Positions 8,659-16,458 of a DNA stretch of 23,840 nt are shown piece by piece; the stretch's first letter is position 1, and each line of letters opens with the position of its first letter. Location of the stretch: NCBI GenBank assembly GCA_046260445.1, contig JBHEPF010000049.1, forward strand, positions 1-23,840. Reading direction: 5' to 3'. The notes under the pieces were generated by a model. It saw only the letters and a list, made by a program, of their open reading frames with translations, was not told the origin of the DNA and did not search any database. This DNA is from F2B08 sp046260445 (GTDB lineage Bacteria; Actinomycetota; Actinomycetes; Actinomycetales; Dermatophilaceae). The position numbers and the translations under genes are program-made.

Positions 8659-9533
8659 CGCTGCGTCGGTCCCAGGATCGGGGGCGGGGGCGGCGCGATC
8701 CCGGCCTCGTCGAGAGCGGCCTTGATCCGCTCCCGAAGCTCGCGCTGGACGGAGAAGTGCTGGTTCGGGGCGCACTTGGCGAAGGTGCGGATCGTCATCG
8801 TCGTCCCGATGATCGACTCCACACCGACGACGTCCGGCTCCTCGAGCAGGCGGTCCGCCCAGTCCGGGTCGGCGTAGAACGCCCGGCTGACCTCCTCGAT
8901 GAGGCCGATGACATGCTCGGCGCTCTCCGCATACGAGACGGAGGCGTCCACCGTCGCCGTCGACCAGCCCTGGGAGCGGTTGCCGATGCGGACGATCTCG
9001 CCGTTGCGGATGTACCAGACGACGCCGCTCGGGTCGCGCAGGCGGGTGACCCGCAGCCCGACCTCCTCCACGGTGCCGGTCGCCTCGCCGGTGTCGATGA
9101 CGTCACCGACGCCGTACTGGTCCTCGAAGATCATGAAGATGCCGGAGAGGAAGTCCTTGACGAGACTCTGGGCGCCGAAGCCGAGCGCGACGCCGCCGAC
9201 ACCCGCCGAGGCGAGCAGCGGACCGAGGGGAAGGCCGATGAGGGCCATGACGGTGAGCACCGCGAGCGTCGCGATGGTGAAGGTGACGACCGAGCGCAGC
9301 AGCGACCCGAGGGTGTGCACCCGCTGGTTGTGGCGGTCGGGACTGAGCACCGCCGCTCGTTCCGGACGCTCGACGTCCTTGCGCGCGTTGCGGTCGGTCA
9401 CCGCCTCGACGACCCGGGCGATGCCCCGGTGCAGCAGCCACCGGGCCACGACGGCCAGCACGATGACCGCGACGATCCGCAGCCCCGCGGTGAGCAGCCA
9501 CTGCTGGATGCCCGACCAGTCGACCCAGCTCAT
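8655..9533 (-). CDS. MscS-family mechanosensitive channel
   Basis: Small-conductance mechanosensitive channel protein of 292 residues in the inner membrane, releasing solutes on hypo-osmotic shock. Three membrane segments are visible: about 17-35, 82-101 and a Gly/Ala-rich pore helix (ASAGVGGVALGFGAQSLVKDFLSG) typical of MscS TM3, followed by the beta domain (QYGVGDVIDTGEATGTVEEVGLRVTRLRD, IRNGEIVRIGN). A soluble alpha/beta C-terminus and a Pro-rich tail (APPPPPILGP) end the protein. Its start overlaps the pepN stop and its stop overlaps the globin start, each by 4 bp. Confidence 0.93.
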   Translation of the reverse strand: MSWVDWSGIQQWLLTAGLRIVAVIVLAVVARWLLHRGIARVVEAVTDRNARKDVERPERAAVLSPDRHNQRVHTLGSLLRSVVTFTIATLAVLTVMALIGLPLGPLLASAGVGGVALGFGAQSLVKDFLSGIFMIFEDQYGVGDVIDTGEATGTVEEVGLRVTRLRDPSGVVWYIRNGEIVRIGNRSQGWSTATVDASVSYAESAEHVIGLIEEVSRAFYADPDWADRLLEEPDVVGVESIIGTTMTIRTFAKCAPNQHFSVQRELRERIKAALDEAGIAPPPPPILGPTQR

Positions 9534-12118
9534 GAGTCCTGCGCGTCCCTGGACTGGGCCCGCAGCGCCCGCTCGACCGGGTCACGGTTCTCCGTGACGA
9601 GCCGGCGCAGCGACGGCTGGGCCTCGGTGTGCTCCTCGAGCCAGGCGTTCGTGGCCTCGAGCAGCTCGCGCGAGGCCAGGGCGCGAGGGTAGAAGCCCTG
9701 GACGACCGCCTCGAGGATGGCGTGCGAGCCCTTGTTCTCCACGGTCTGGAGCATCTCGTGGTAGCGGCCGATATAGGGACGCAGGACCTCCGGGTCGCAG
9801 CCGGGGCGGCCGAACCCGAGGGCGGTCGCGGACACGATCGCGTTGGGCAGGTCGCTGCCGACGACAGCGGCCTCCCACGCCTCTGCCTTGGCCTCGGCGG
9901 TGGGGCGGCTGGTCCGGGCGCGGGCGGCCCGCTCACGTCCGGTCGCGGTGTCCTCGCGCTCCCGCTCGGCCTGGATGGCGTCGGCGTCCGCATGCCCCGC
10001 CGCCGCGAGGGCGGTGAGCAGGGTCCAGCGCATCTCGAAGTCGACGGTGAGACCGTCGAGGAGCTGCGAGCCGTCGAGCAGGCCGGCGATCCGGCTCGTG
10101 TCGTCGCCCTGCGCGGTGACGACACAGGCGGCCGTGACGAGCTGGAGCTGGGCGTCGCTGCCCGCGGGCGCCTCCCGCGCGAGTTGCCACAGGGCGTCGC
10201 GCACCCGCGAGCGGGTTGCCACGCGCTGCGTCGGGTCGACGTAGGAGAAGAGCGCCGTCTGGAGCTGGAGCAGCAGGGTGCGCCTCAGCGTCGAGTCCTG
10301 CTCGCCCGGCAGCGACTGCAGGACGAGGTCGAGGAAGCTGCGGGCGCCCATCTCGGCGTCCCGCACCATGTCCCACGCCGAGGCGAGGAAGAGCGCCCGG
10401 GGCAGGGACGAGCCGAAGCCGCGCGGATAGGACAGCCCGGTCTCGAGGGAGCGCTGGTCGAGGCGGATCTTGGCGTAGGCGAGGTCGTCGTCGTTGACGA
10501 GGAGCAGGTCGGGCTGCGGCCGCCCCACGAGCGCCGGTATCTCGGTGCGCTCGCCCTCGACGTCGACCTCGAGGAGGTCGGTGCGCTCCAGGCGGGCCGG
10601 TCCGCTGTCCTGGCGCACCGCATACAGACCGACGGCCAGCCGGTGCGGACGGAGGGTGGGCAGGTGCTGCGCAGCGGTCTGCGCGATGACGACCGACGTC
10701 ATCAGTCCGTCGTCGTCGACCTCGATGACCGGCCGCAGCGTGTTGACGCCGGCGGTCTCCAGCCAGAACTCGGACCAGGTCCGCAGGTCCCGGCCCGAGG
10801 TCGTCTCGAGCTCGTCGAGGAGGTCGGAGAGCGTCGTGTTGCCCCACGCGTGCTTAGCGAAGTAGGCACGCAGGCCGTCGCGGAACGCGTCCCGGCCGAC
10901 GTAGGCGACGAGCTGCTTGAGGACGGAGGCGCCCTTGGCGTAGGTGATGCCGTCGAAGTTGACCTCGACGTCGCGCAGGTCGCGGATCTCGGCGACGATC
11001 GGGTGGGTGGTCGAGAGCTGGTCCTCGCGGTAGGCCCAGTCCTTCTCCATCGTGCCGAAGGTCGTCCACGCGTCGGTCCACTGGGTCGCCTCGGCCTGGC
11101 AGGTCGTCGAGGCCCACTCGGCGAAGGACTCGTTGAGCCAGAGGTCGTTCCACCACCTCATCGTCACGAGGTTGCCGAACCACATGTGCGCGAGCTCGTG
11201 CAGGACGGTGAGGGCCCGGCGCTCGACGAGGGCATCGGGGACCTTGGAGCGGAAGACGTACATCTCGTTGAAGGTGACGGCGCCGGCGTTCTCCATCGCG
11301 CCCATGTTGTACTCGGGCGTGAAGATCTGGTCGTACTTCTCGAACGGGTACGCGCAGTCGAACTCCTTCTCGAAGAACGCGAAGCCTCTCTTCGTCACGT
11401 CGAAGAGGTTGTCGGCGTCGAGGTAGGGCGAGAGCGACCTGCGGCAGAAGATGCCGAGCGGCACCTCGCGCTGTCGGCTCGAGACCGAGTCGCGCACGAC
11501 GTCGTAGGGACCGGCGACGAGGGCGGTGATGTAGCTCGAGATGCGCTCGGTGGGGGCGAAGCGCCACACGGCTGTGCCGTCCTTGTCGCCGCCGTCGCCG
11601 CCGTCGCCGCGCGGCTCCGCCGCGGGGGTGGGGGAGTTGGAGACGACCTGCCAGTGCTCCGGCGCGGTGACGGTGAGCTCGAAGCTCGCCTTGAGGTCCG
11701 GCTGCTCGAAGACGGGGTACATCCGGCGGCTGTCCGGCACCTCGAACTGGCTGTAGAGGTAGACCTCGTCGTCGACCGGGTCGACGAACCGGTGCAGGCC
11801 CTCGCCGGTGTTCGTGTATGCGCCGGTCGCCCGGATCGTCACGGCGTTGTCGGCGGCGAGACCGGGGAGGCGGACCCGGCTGTCGGCGTAGTGCTCGGCC
11901 GGGTCGAGCGAGGTGCCGTTGAGGACGATCTCCTCGACCGAGGCGCCGATGAAGTCGACGAAGGTCTCGGCTCCCTCGCGGGCAGAGAAGGTGATGGTGC
12001 TCGTCGTCGCGAAGGTCTTCTCGCCGGTGGTGAGGTCGAGGTCGATCGCGTGGCGCGAGACGGAGACGAGGTCGGAGCGGGTGGCCGCCTCGTCGCGGGT
12101 GAGGTTGGTGCCGGGCAC
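9530..12118 (-). CDS. pepN: Aminopeptidase N (M1 zinc metallopeptidase)
   Basis: Removes N-terminal residues from peptides in the cytoplasm. The protein is 862 residues, normal for actinobacterial PepN. Exopeptidase motif GAMEN is at 273-277; the zinc site HELAH is at 307-311 with the third ligand Glu330 in NESFAEW. The start MPGTNLTRDEA is the form usual in actinobacteria; it uses a GTG with GAAGGAG about 11 nt upstream. A short Gly/Asp insert (GDGGDGGDKDG, about 171-181) encoded by GCC/GTC repeats interrupts the N-terminal beta domain and is probably a variable loop. It leads the four-gene overlapping run and is divergent from the Rv2466c-like gene. Confidence 0.96.
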   Translation of the reverse strand: MPGTNLTRDEAATRSDLVSVSRHAIDLDLTTGEKTFATTSTITFSAREGAETFVDFIGASVEEIVLNGTSLDPAEHYADSRVRLPGLAADNAVTIRATGAYTNTGEGLHRFVDPVDDEVYLYSQFEVPDSRRMYPVFEQPDLKASFELTVTAPEHWQVVSNSPTPAAEPRGDGGDGGDKDGTAVWRFAPTERISSYITALVAGPYDVVRDSVSSRQREVPLGIFCRRSLSPYLDADNLFDVTKRGFAFFEKEFDCAYPFEKYDQIFTPEYNMGAMENAGAVTFNEMYVFRSKVPDALVERRALTVLHELAHMWFGNLVTMRWWNDLWLNESFAEWASTTCQAEATQWTDAWTTFGTMEKDWAYREDQLSTTHPIVAEIRDLRDVEVNFDGITYAKGASVLKQLVAYVGRDAFRDGLRAYFAKHAWGNTTLSDLLDELETTSGRDLRTWSEFWLETAGVNTLRPVIEVDDDGLMTSVVIAQTAAQHLPTLRPHRLAVGLYAVRQDSGPARLERTDLLEVDVEGERTEIPALVGRPQPDLLLVNDDDLAYAKIRLDQRSLETGLSYPRGFGSSLPRALFLASAWDMVRDAEMGARSFLDLVLQSLPGEQDSTLRRTLLLQLQTALFSYVDPTQRVATRSRVRDALWQLAREAPAGSDAQLQLVTAACVVTAQGDDTSRIAGLLDGSQLLDGLTVDFEMRWTLLTALAAAGHADADAIQAEREREDTATGRERAARARTSRPTAEAKAEAWEAAVVGSDLPNAIVSATALGFGRPGCDPEVLRPYIGRYHEMLQTVENKGSHAILEAVVQGFYPRALASRELLEATNAWLEEHTEAQPSLRRLVTENRDPVERALRAQSRDAQDS

Positions 12119-12266
12119 GGGTGGGGGTGCTCCTTCGTGCGGGTGGTGATGTGCGGGTGGCGTCGGGCGGGTGGTGTCGTGCGGGTGGTGTCGGGCGGGT
12201 CAGGGGGTATCCGGCCATCCTTCCACGTCACCGGGACGGGGCATGCTCCGTGGTTGGATAGAGCGC
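12119..12266. promoter_or_regulatory. Divergent intergenic region pepN / Rv2466c-like gene
   Basis: The 148-bp gap holds the pepN ribosome-binding site (GAAGGAG on the minus strand, near 12129-12135), a 14-bp tandem repeat array (12137-12201) and about 65 bp before the plus-strand start. No clear -35/-10 pair is visible for either side. An in-frame ATG at 12243 offers an 8-residue longer start for the plus-strand gene. Confidence 0.45.
12137..12201. repeat. 14-bp tandem repeat upstream of pepN, about 4.6 copies
   Basis: Units at 12137, 12151, 12165 and 12179 plus a partial fifth at 12193 follow the pattern G(T/G)GCGGGTGG(T/C)G(T/A)(C/T). Units 1-4 differ from one another at only one to three positions. 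The array lies directly upstream of the pepN ribosome-binding site and within the shared divergent promoter region. Confidence 0.88.
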
Positions 12267-12947
12267 ATGCCTGCCACCGCTTCCACCGACACGTCCCGCG
12301 ACGTCGCGGACGACACGTCCCGCGACGCCGCCGAGTTCTGGTTCGACCCGCTCTGCCCCTGGGCGTGGATGACCTCCCGCTGGATGATGGAGGTCGAGAG
12401 GACCCGCCCGGTCGACGTCACCTGGTCGGTCATGTCGCTCTCCGTCCTCAACGAGGGCCGCGACCTCGACCCGGGCTACCTGGCGATGCTCGAGCGCGGC
12501 TGGGGTCCGGTCCGCGTCATCATCGCCGCCTCGCGGGACCACGGCCCGGAGACGACCAAGGCGCTCTACGACGCGATGGGGACGCGGATCCACCACCAGG
12601 GCAACTCCGACTATGCGGTCGTCATCCGCGAGGCGCTCGCCGAGGTCGGCCTGCCGGCCGAGCTCGCGGCGGTCGCGGACGGTGACTCCGTCGACACCGA
12701 GCTGCGCGCCTCACACGCCCGGGCCATCGACCTCGTCGGCGACGAGGTCGGCACCCCGGTCATCGCGGTCAACGGCGTCGCGTTCTTCGGCCCCGTCGTC
12801 AGCCCTGCTCCCAAGGGCGAGGCGGCCGGCCGGCTCTGGGACGGCTGCGTCCTCGTCGCCGGCACCGAGGGGTTCTTCGAGCTCAAGCGGACCCGCAGGG
12901 TCGGGCCGATCTTCGACGACGCCACGACCGGGCAGGGGGAGCAGTGA
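12267..12947 (+). CDS. DsbA-family protein, mycothiol-dependent nitroreductase Rv2466c-like
   Basis: Thioredoxin-fold protein of 226 residues resembling M. tuberculosis Rv2466c, a mycothiol-dependent reductase. Shared blocks include FWFDPLCPW, MTSRWMMEV, RGWGPVRV, GTRIHHQGN and GVAFFGPVVSP near the C-terminus, with a FFELKRTR ending. The active site reads CPWA (30-33): nucleophilic Cys30 is present but the second Cys of CPWC is Ala, which would force a monothiol mechanism. An N-terminal TSRD(V/A)A duplication precedes the domain. The ATG at 12267 is preferred; ATG 12243 is an alternative. The stop overlaps the rpiB start (GTGA), and in M. tuberculosis the two homologues are also neighbours. 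Confidence 0.88.
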   Translation: MPATASTDTSRDVADDTSRDAAEFWFDPLCPWAWMTSRWMMEVERTRPVDVTWSVMSLSVLNEGRDLDPGYLAMLERGWGPVRVIIAASRDHGPETTKALYDAMGTRIHHQGNSDYAVVIREALAEVGLPAELAAVADGDSVDTELRASHARAIDLVGDEVGTPVIAVNGVAFFGPVVSPAPKGEAAGRLWDGCVLVAGTEGFFELKRTRRVGPIFDDATTGQGEQ

Positions 12948-13426
12948 CCCGCATCCACCTCGGCGGCGACCATGCCGCATACGACCTGCTCGTCGACCTC
13001 GTCCAGACCCTCGAAGGCGACGGGCACGACGTCGTCAACCACGGGCCGCACTCGTACGACGCGGCGGACGACTCCCCCGTGTTCGTCCTGCGCGCTGCGG
13101 AAGCCGTTGCGGCAGAGCCGGGTTCGCTCGGTGTCGTCCTCGGCGGCTCCGGCAACGGGGAGCAGATGGCCGCGAACAAGGTGAGCGGTGTGCGTGCCGC
13201 GCTGTGCTACTCGGACGAGCTCGCCAGGCTCGCCCGCGAGCACAACGACGCCCAGGTCATCTCGATCGGCGCCCGGATGAACACCGTCGAGCAGTCTCGA
13301 TCGATGGTGCGCACCTTCGTCTCCACCGCGTTCAGCGGCGACGAGCGCCACCAGCGTCGGCTCGACATGATCAGTGCCTACGAGGACGACGGCGCGATCC
13401 CGGACCTTCCGGACCTGAGGGAGTGA
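12944..13426 (+). CDS. rpiB: Ribose-5-phosphate isomerase B
   Basis: Interconverts ribose-5-phosphate and ribulose-5-phosphate in the pentose phosphate pathway. The 160-residue protein has GGDHAAY (7-13), the GGSGNGE loop (67-73, with Glu73 as the expected base in mycobacterial-type RpiB), SGVRAA (81-86) and LAREHNDAQVISIGAR. The GSGNGE rather than GTGIG form places it with actinobacterial RpiB. The GTG start at 12944 overlaps the preceding stop and has GGGGGAG just upstream. The stop codon lies at the edge of a palindrome that covers a candidate promoter for the next gene. Confidence 0.95.
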   Translation: MTRIHLGGDHAAYDLLVDLVQTLEGDGHDVVNHGPHSYDAADDSPVFVLRAAEAVAAEPGSLGVVLGGSGNGEQMAANKVSGVRAALCYSDELARLAREHNDAQVISIGARMNTVEQSRSMVRTFVSTAFSGDERHQRRLDMISAYEDDGAIPDLPDLRE

Positions 13427-13457
13427 CTTTCGCAAAGTCGATCCGCCGACGTACCAT
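13425..13457 (+). promoter_or_regulatory. Candidate promoter with overlapping palindrome, upstream of phosphatase gene
   Basis: A perfect palindrome GACTTT-CGC-AAAGTC (13425-13439) overlaps a possible -35, TTCGCA (13429-13434). A possible -10, TACCAT (13452-13457), follows at 17 bp. Each hexamer matches the sigma-70 consensus at four of six positions. The palindrome could be an operator; no regulator is identified. Confidence 0.4.
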
Positions 13458-13514
13458 GCCTACGACCTGGGCTTTTTCAATGGGGTGGCCCGGCGCGACA
13501 CGTGAGGTGAGCCA

Positions 13515-14633
13515 ATGATCGTCGACCACGAGGTCACGACGGAGAGTCGCGCGCCGCGGCTCCCTGCGGTGCGCACCGTCCGCACCGTCCGTCGTGCCGT
13601 CGGGACGGCAGGGATGCAGCGTCTCGTCCTCGCGGTGACGCTGGTGTGGACGACGGCCACCTTCTACGGGCTGGTCACCTGGGAGCACATCACGCCGTGG
13701 TCGTCGCTCATCGGGATCGCGGTCTTCGCCGGGCTCTTCCTCGCGCTTCGCTACCTCCTCATCGCCAACGCCGCTCTCGTGCTGGCGATGCTCGCGGCCC
13801 GCTTCGTCTTCGACAACACCAAGCCGGCCTTCACCGGTGCCTTCGTCGTCCTCATCACGGTCATGGCGCTGATGTTCTGGGTGGCGCGCTCGCGGGCCCG
13901 GATCGGCACGCAGGGCATCAGCGGCGACACGATCCTCGTGGACCTGCGCGACCGGCTGCGCAACATGGGCGAGCTGCCCAAGCTCCCGGCCGGCTGGGAG
14001 GCCGAGTCCGCGGTGCACAGCGCCTACGGCGACTCCTTCTCCGGGGACTTCGTCGTCGCCTCGCTCCACCCGAGCGACCACCGACTCGAGATCGCCCTCG
14101 TCGACGTCAGCGGCAAGGGCACCCGAGCGGGCACCAGGTCGCTCCTGCTCTCCGGTGCCTTCGGGGGTCTGCTCTCGGCGGTGTCGGCTGATGAGTTCCT
14201 CACGGCCGCGAACCGGTTCCTCGGTCGGCAGAAGTGGCGCGAGGGGTTCGCCACCGCCGTGCACGTCGCGGTCGACCTCGACACCGGCGCCTACTCCGTG
14301 GGGTCGGCCGGTCATCCGCCCGCGCTGCACCTCTGCGCGTCCTCGGGAGGCTGGACGGCGCTGCCCACCGGTGGCCCACCCCTCGGGATCGTCGACGACT
14401 TCCACTACCGACGGGCGCACGGGGTGCTGGGCCGCGGCGACGCCCTCATGCTCTACACCGACGGCGTCATCGAGGCCAAGGAGGTCGACCTCGACGACGG
14501 CATCGACCGGCTCCTCGGCCAGGCCGACCGCGGTCGGTCGATCGGGTTCTCCGGACTCGCCAACCACGCCTGCCGGGTCGCCCGGGCCGGTGTCTCCGAC
14601 GACCGAGCCGCTGTCGTCATCTGGCGTGAGTGA
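13515..14633 (+). CDS. Membrane-anchored SpoIIE/RsbU-type PP2C serine phosphatase
   Basis: A 372-residue protein with about four N-terminal transmembrane helices (roughly 36-54, 63-80, 82-98, 107-124) and a cytoplasmic PP2C-like phosphatase domain. Metal-site and family motifs are present: GDSFSGDF (172-179), DVSGKG (197-202), GHPPALH (266-272), YTDGVIEA (314-321) and SDDRAAV (361-367). Such enzymes usually dephosphorylate anti-sigma-factor antagonists (STAS proteins); no partner kinase or STAS gene is visible here, so the target is unknown. No PAS, GAF or HAMP sensor domain is seen, so the membrane part may be the sensor. GAGGTGA precedes the ATG. The end overlaps or abuts trmB. Confidence 0.92.
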   Translation: MIVDHEVTTESRAPRLPAVRTVRTVRRAVGTAGMQRLVLAVTLVWTTATFYGLVTWEHITPWSSLIGIAVFAGLFLALRYLLIANAALVLAMLAARFVFDNTKPAFTGAFVVLITVMALMFWVARSRARIGTQGISGDTILVDLRDRLRNMGELPKLPAGWEAESAVHSAYGDSFSGDFVVASLHPSDHRLEIALVDVSGKGTRAGTRSLLLSGAFGGLLSAVSADEFLTAANRFLGRQKWREGFATAVHVAVDLDTGAYSVGSAGHPPALHLCASSGGWTALPTGGPPLGIVDDFHYRRAHGVLGRGDALMLYTDGVIEAKEVDLDDGIDRLLGQADRGRSIGFSGLANHACRVARAGVSDDRAAVVIWRE

Positions 14634-14661
14634 GGCCTCGGGGGGCGGGGTCGCCTCGCGG

Positions 14662-15336
14662 ATGACCGTGCACGGCACGGCCGGTCCCGCACGTGAGTGG
14701 ATCCGCTCCTACACCGCGCGCCGCGGCCGGCGCACCGCCCTCACCCAGGAGCAGGTGGCTCGGTTCCTTCCCGAGCGGGGCATCCCCGACGGGCCCCTCG
14801 ACCAGCTCGCAGCGTTCGGCCGCGTCGCTCCACTCGTGCTCGAGATCGGGTGCGGTCACGGGGCGGCGGCCGTCGCATACTGCCGGGCCTTTCCCGACCA
14901 CGACCTGCTCGCCGTCGACGTGCACACCCCGGGCATCGCCCGGATGATGGCGGCCGCTGACCGGCAGGGGGTGCCCAACCTGCGGGTCGCCATGGGGGAC
15001 GCCGTCTTCCTCCTGCGCGACCGGTTGGCGCCAGGGTCCCTGCACGCGGTGCATCTGTTCTTCCCCGACCCGTGGCCGAAGCAGGCCCACGTCAAGCGGC
15101 GCTTCGTCTCGCCGCTCACGCTCGACCTCATCGCCTCGCGCCTCGCGCCCGGCGGTGCGCTGCTCGTCGCGACCGACAAGGAGCACTACTTCGCCCACGC
15201 GCTCGAGGCGCTGCAGGCGCACGGCGGCTGGGACGTCGTCGTGGGGGAGCGGCCCGACTGGCGCCCCACACACGGCTTCGAGGGCAAGGGGATCGCCGCC
15301 GGCCGACAGATCCACGAGATCCGCGCGACGAGATGA
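14662..15336 (+). CDS. trmB: tRNA (guanine46-N7)-methyltransferase
   Basis: SAM-dependent enzyme that makes m7G46 in the variable loop of tRNAs. The 224-residue protein shows the SAM motif LEIGCGHG (60-67), AVDVHTPGIARM, the TrmB signature FFPDPWPKQAHVKRRF (133-148) and the C-terminal PTHGFEGKG. The ATG at 14662 has a G-rich stretch upstream; a GTG at 14626, overlapping the phosphatase stop, is the alternative and would add 12 residues. The flavoprotein gene starts 6 bp after its stop, so the three plus-strand genes are likely co-transcribed, though their functions are not obviously linked. Confidence 0.92.
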   Translation: MTVHGTAGPAREWIRSYTARRGRRTALTQEQVARFLPERGIPDGPLDQLAAFGRVAPLVLEIGCGHGAAAVAYCRAFPDHDLLAVDVHTPGIARMMAAADRQGVPNLRVAMGDAVFLLRDRLAPGSLHAVHLFFPDPWPKQAHVKRRFVSPLTLDLIASRLAPGGALLVATDKEHYFAHALEALQAHGGWDVVVGERPDWRPTHGFEGKGIAAGRQIHEIRATR

Positions 15337-15342
15337 CGCGCG

Positions 15343-16458
15343 GTGGCTGAGACCGAGACCGAGACCAAGGCCGAGGTGGTCGTCGTCGGGGGCGGTCAGG
15401 CCGGCCTGGCGATGGGCTTCTACCTGCAGCGGGCCGGGCTGCGGCCGGGTCGTGACGTGGTGATCCTCGACGCGGACGACCGGCCCGGCGGTGCCTGGCG
15501 GCACATGTGGGAGGGGCTGCGGCTCTTCTCCCCGGCGTCGTTCTCGTCCCTGCCCGGGTGGATGATGCCGCCCTGGGACGACGCGGCCCTCGGCTTCCCG
15601 CCCCGCGAGCACGTCATCGACTACCTCACCCGGTACGAGGAGCGCTACGACCTCGCGGTGCGGCGGCCGCACCGCGTCACCTCGGTCACCCGGAGCCGGT
15701 CCGGCGAGCGGCTGCAGGTCCACGGTGCCGGGTTCGAGATCTCGGCCGGCGTCGTGGTCTCGACGACGGGCACCTGGTCGCAGCCGTTCTGGCCCGTGTA
15801 CCCCGGGGCTCGGGAGTTCGCCGGTCGGCAGCTGCATGCGGTGCACTACCGACGGCCGGAGGACTTCCAGGACCGACGGGTCGTCGTCGTCGGCGGAGGC
15901 AACTCGGCAGCCCAGATCCTCGCCGAGATCTCGACCGTCGCGCGGACGCTCTGGGTCACCGCCCGGCCACCGCGCTTCCTGCCCGACGACATGGACGGAC
16001 GCGACCTCTTCGCCGCGGCGACCGCGCGCATCGCGGCCCTGCGGGAGGGGCGGCAGCATGCGGGCGTGGGTGGCCTCGGCGACATCGTCATGGTGCCCAG
16101 CGTGCGGGAGGCCCGCTCCCGTGGCGCTCTCGTCGCGCAGCCGATGTTCGACCGGCTCACCCCGGACGGGGTCGCCTGGGACGACGGTTCGACCTTCGAC
16201 GCCGATGCCGTCGTGTGGTGCACCGGGTTCCGCCCGGCCGTGCGGCACCTGCGCTCGCTGCAGGTCCGTGACGAGGAGGGCCGAGTCGCCGTGGACGGCC
16301 CGAGCGGCACCCGGGCGATCGGGGAGGACCGGCTCTACCTCGTCGGCTACGGCGACTGGACCGGCCCCGCCTCGGCGACGCTCTCCGGCGTCGGCCGCTC
16401 GGCCCGAGCCACCTCCGAGGAGATCGTCGCGCGCCTGGGGCGCGAGGCCGTCAGGTGA
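15343..16458 (+). CDS. FAD/NAD(P)-dependent monooxygenase, CzcO/ArsO-like
   Basis: A 371-residue flavoprotein of the class B monooxygenase type (COG2072-like). Seen: FAD-binding GGGQAG (16-21), the flavin-monooxygenase fingerprint FxGxxxHxxxY at 159-169 (FAGRQLHAVHY), the NADPH-binding GGGNSA (184-189) and CTGFRP (293-298). The segment around LRLFSPASFSSLPG resembles ArsO-family flavoproteins from arsenic operons, but no arsR, arsC or arsB is present, so the substrate is unknown. The N-terminus has an ETETETK repeat; the GTG at 15343 lies 6 bp after trmB. The 3' end overlaps the convergent MFS gene by 8 bp. Confidence 0.88.
   Translation: MAETETETKAEVVVVGGGQAGLAMGFYLQRAGLRPGRDVVILDADDRPGGAWRHMWEGLRLFSPASFSSLPGWMMPPWDDAALGFPPREHVIDYLTRYEERYDLAVRRPHRVTSVTRSRSGERLQVHGAGFEISAGVVVSTTGTWSQPFWPVYPGAREFAGRQLHAVHYRRPEDFQDRRVVVVGGGNSAAQILAEISTVARTLWVTARPPRFLPDDMDGRDLFAAATARIAALREGRQHAGVGGLGDIVMVPSVREARSRGALVAQPMFDRLTPDGVAWDDGSTFDADAVVWCTGFRPAVRHLRSLQVRDEEGRVAVDGPSGTRAIGEDRLYLVGYGDWTGPASATLSGVGRSARATSEEIVARLGREAVR

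Noticed and set aside
11584..11625. GCC/GTC repeat in pepN as a possible frameshift
   Set aside because: The repeat is in frame and encodes a Gly/Asp loop; the reading frame continues to all the catalytic motifs.
12137..12201. CRISPR or iteron origin
   Set aside because: The 14-bp units abut without spacers and no replication or cas gene is near; this is a chromosomal promoter region.
9629..12685. A 1018-residue plus-strand open frame
   Set aside because: It is antisense to pepN and has the Arg/Gly/Val-rich composition of a shadow frame.
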